From the NCBI GenBank assembly GCA_034716535.1, contig JAYEJW010000626.1, positions 1 to 5,235 on the forward strand: a stretch of DNA of 5,235 nucleotides, read 5' to 3'. The notes beneath the pieces were generated by a model. It made no database searches. It had not been told where the DNA came from and saw only the letters and a list, made by a program, of their open reading frames with translations. The position numbers and the translations under genes are program-made. This DNA is from JAYEJW01 sp034716535 (GTDB taxonomy: Bacteria > Pseudomonadota > Gammaproteobacteria > Chromatiales > Chromatiaceae). Of the stretch, positions 4,581 to 5,235 are shown one piece after another. The first letter of the stretch is position 1; every line of letters starts with the position of its first letter.

Positions 4581-5235
4581 GTGCGGGACCACACCACCAA
4601 GAGCTCCGATTACCAGGTCGGCGAAGAGCTTGTCCGTCAGGGCGAGGATATTCTCTACCGGGCAGTGCGTCGGGAAGACCGGAGGTCGGTGTTGCTCAAG
4701 ACGTACGCGGCACCGGACGGCTCCGATCAGGCATCGGACCGGCTGACGCGGGAGCACAGGCTGCTGCAATCGCTCCCGCGGGACCTGGTGCTGCCCGTAT
4801 TGGGAATCGAGCTGGTGAAAGGACGCACGGCCCTGGTCTTCGACGATCCCGGGGGATATTTCCTCGCCTCCCGCCTGGGGGCGAATGCCATCGACCTCCC
4901 AGCCTTTCTGGAATCGGCGCTGGGGATGGCCGAGACCCTGGCGGAGATCCACCGGGCAGGTGTCGTCCATCGCAGCATTCAGCCCGCCAGCATCTACACG
5001 GACCCCCTCACACGAAAGGTGCGTCTCGCCGGATTCGGGTCGGCCACGGATCTGCCTCGGACATCCCAACGGGTCGCGCCGGCGACCATCGGTGACCTGT
5101 CGCTCGCCTATCTCGCACCCGAGCAGACGGGACGCATGAACCGGGCGGTCGATCGCCGCACGGACCTTTACTCCCTCGGGGTCGTTTTTTACCGCCTGAT
5201 CACGGGCCGCCTCCCGTTCGAGTCGGACGACGCCC
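4581..5235 (+). CDS. N-terminal kinase-like domain of a large multi-sensor kinase, probable pseudokinase (partial)
   Basis: The frame encodes a Ser/Thr-kinase-type domain and runs off the window. Numbering from GTG 4581, the G-loop region EELVRQGEDILYRAV (15-29) is degenerate. The ATP-binding Lys (K40 in VLLK) and the pairing Glu (E58 in REHRLL) are present. IHRAGVVHRSIQPASIY (123-139) replaces HRDxKPxN with HRS-IQP-S. VRLAGFGSA (147-155) has GFG in place of DFG. LAYLAPEQTGRMNR (175-188) and RTDLYSLGVVFYRLITG (193-209) are intact. The LAPEQTGRMNR...DLYSLG pattern is characteristic of the N-terminal domain of very large proteins with a kinase domain, an AAA-type ATPase, GAF/PAS sensors and a histidine kinase. 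Those later parts are outside the window and are inferred. No in-frame ATG exists near the start. GTG 4581 is the best choice (AAGGA lies 14 bases upstream), with TTG 4527 as the alternative. Confidence 0.85.
   Translation, partial: MRDHTTKSSDYQVGEELVRQGEDILYRAVRREDRRSVLLKTYAAPDGSDQASDRLTREHRLLQSLPRDLVLPVLGIELVKGRTALVFDDPGGYFLASRLGANAIDLPAFLESALGMAETLAEIHRAGVVHRSIQPASIYTDPLTRKVRLAGFGSATDLPRTSQRVAPATIGDLSLAYLAPEQTGRMNRAVDRRTDLYSLGVVFYRLITGRLPFESDDA

Noticed and set aside
4248..5069. Minus-strand open frame of 273 codons, the longest frame in the right third besides the kinase frame
   Set aside because: It lies opposite both the small gene and the kinase-like domain and has no recognisable domain. 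The plus-strand frame has clear kinase motifs.
4505..5095. Plus-strand 196-codon frame overlapping the kinase-like domain
   Set aside because: Arg/Gly/Pro-rich shadow in another frame that stops inside the kinase-like domain.

Overview
This 5.2 kb window is GC-rich chromosomal DNA. Gene order and protein sequence point to a gammaproteobacterium: ruvB-ybgC-tolQ-tolR-tolA is the classic arrangement of that class. The large Ser/Thr-kinase-type sensor at the right edge is of a type I associate with Chromatiales-like and other metabolically versatile bacteria. That narrower placement is inference only.

Left block, minus strand (1-3248). Read in the direction of transcription this is ruvB, a 100 bp gap, then ybgC, tolQ, tolR and tolA, the last cut by the left edge. 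ybgC overlaps tolQ by 11 bp, tolQ and tolR are 37 bp apart, and tolR and tolA are separated by one base. TolQ, TolR and TolA form the inner-membrane, proton-motive-force-driven part of the Tol-Pal system, which constricts the outer membrane at division. YbgC is its customary acyl-CoA thioesterase companion. RuvB is the motor of Holliday-junction branch migration.

Middle block (3249-4278). ruvC and ruvA, which usually precede ruvB, are not here. Instead there is an intact flavin/pyridoxamine-phosphate-oxidase-like gene on the same strand. On its downstream side is a 21-codon ORF that resembles the first residues of a DinB-family protein and then breaks off just before ruvB. On its upstream side is an open stretch that resembles the middle of a short-chain dehydrogenase (SDR). 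The picture is a partly decayed accessory insertion next to a core operon.

Right block, plus strand (4279-5235). A 58-codon hypothetical gene has a good ribosome binding site, and that site can be masked by an upstream complementary CTCCTC. It is followed by the N-terminal part of a large multidomain kinase-type protein that runs off the window. The kinase-like domain lacks the catalytic Asp of HRD, the following Asn and the Asp of DFG, so it looks like a pseudokinase.

No tRNA, rRNA, CRISPR array or insertion sequence was seen. No strong promoter or intrinsic terminator could be supported.
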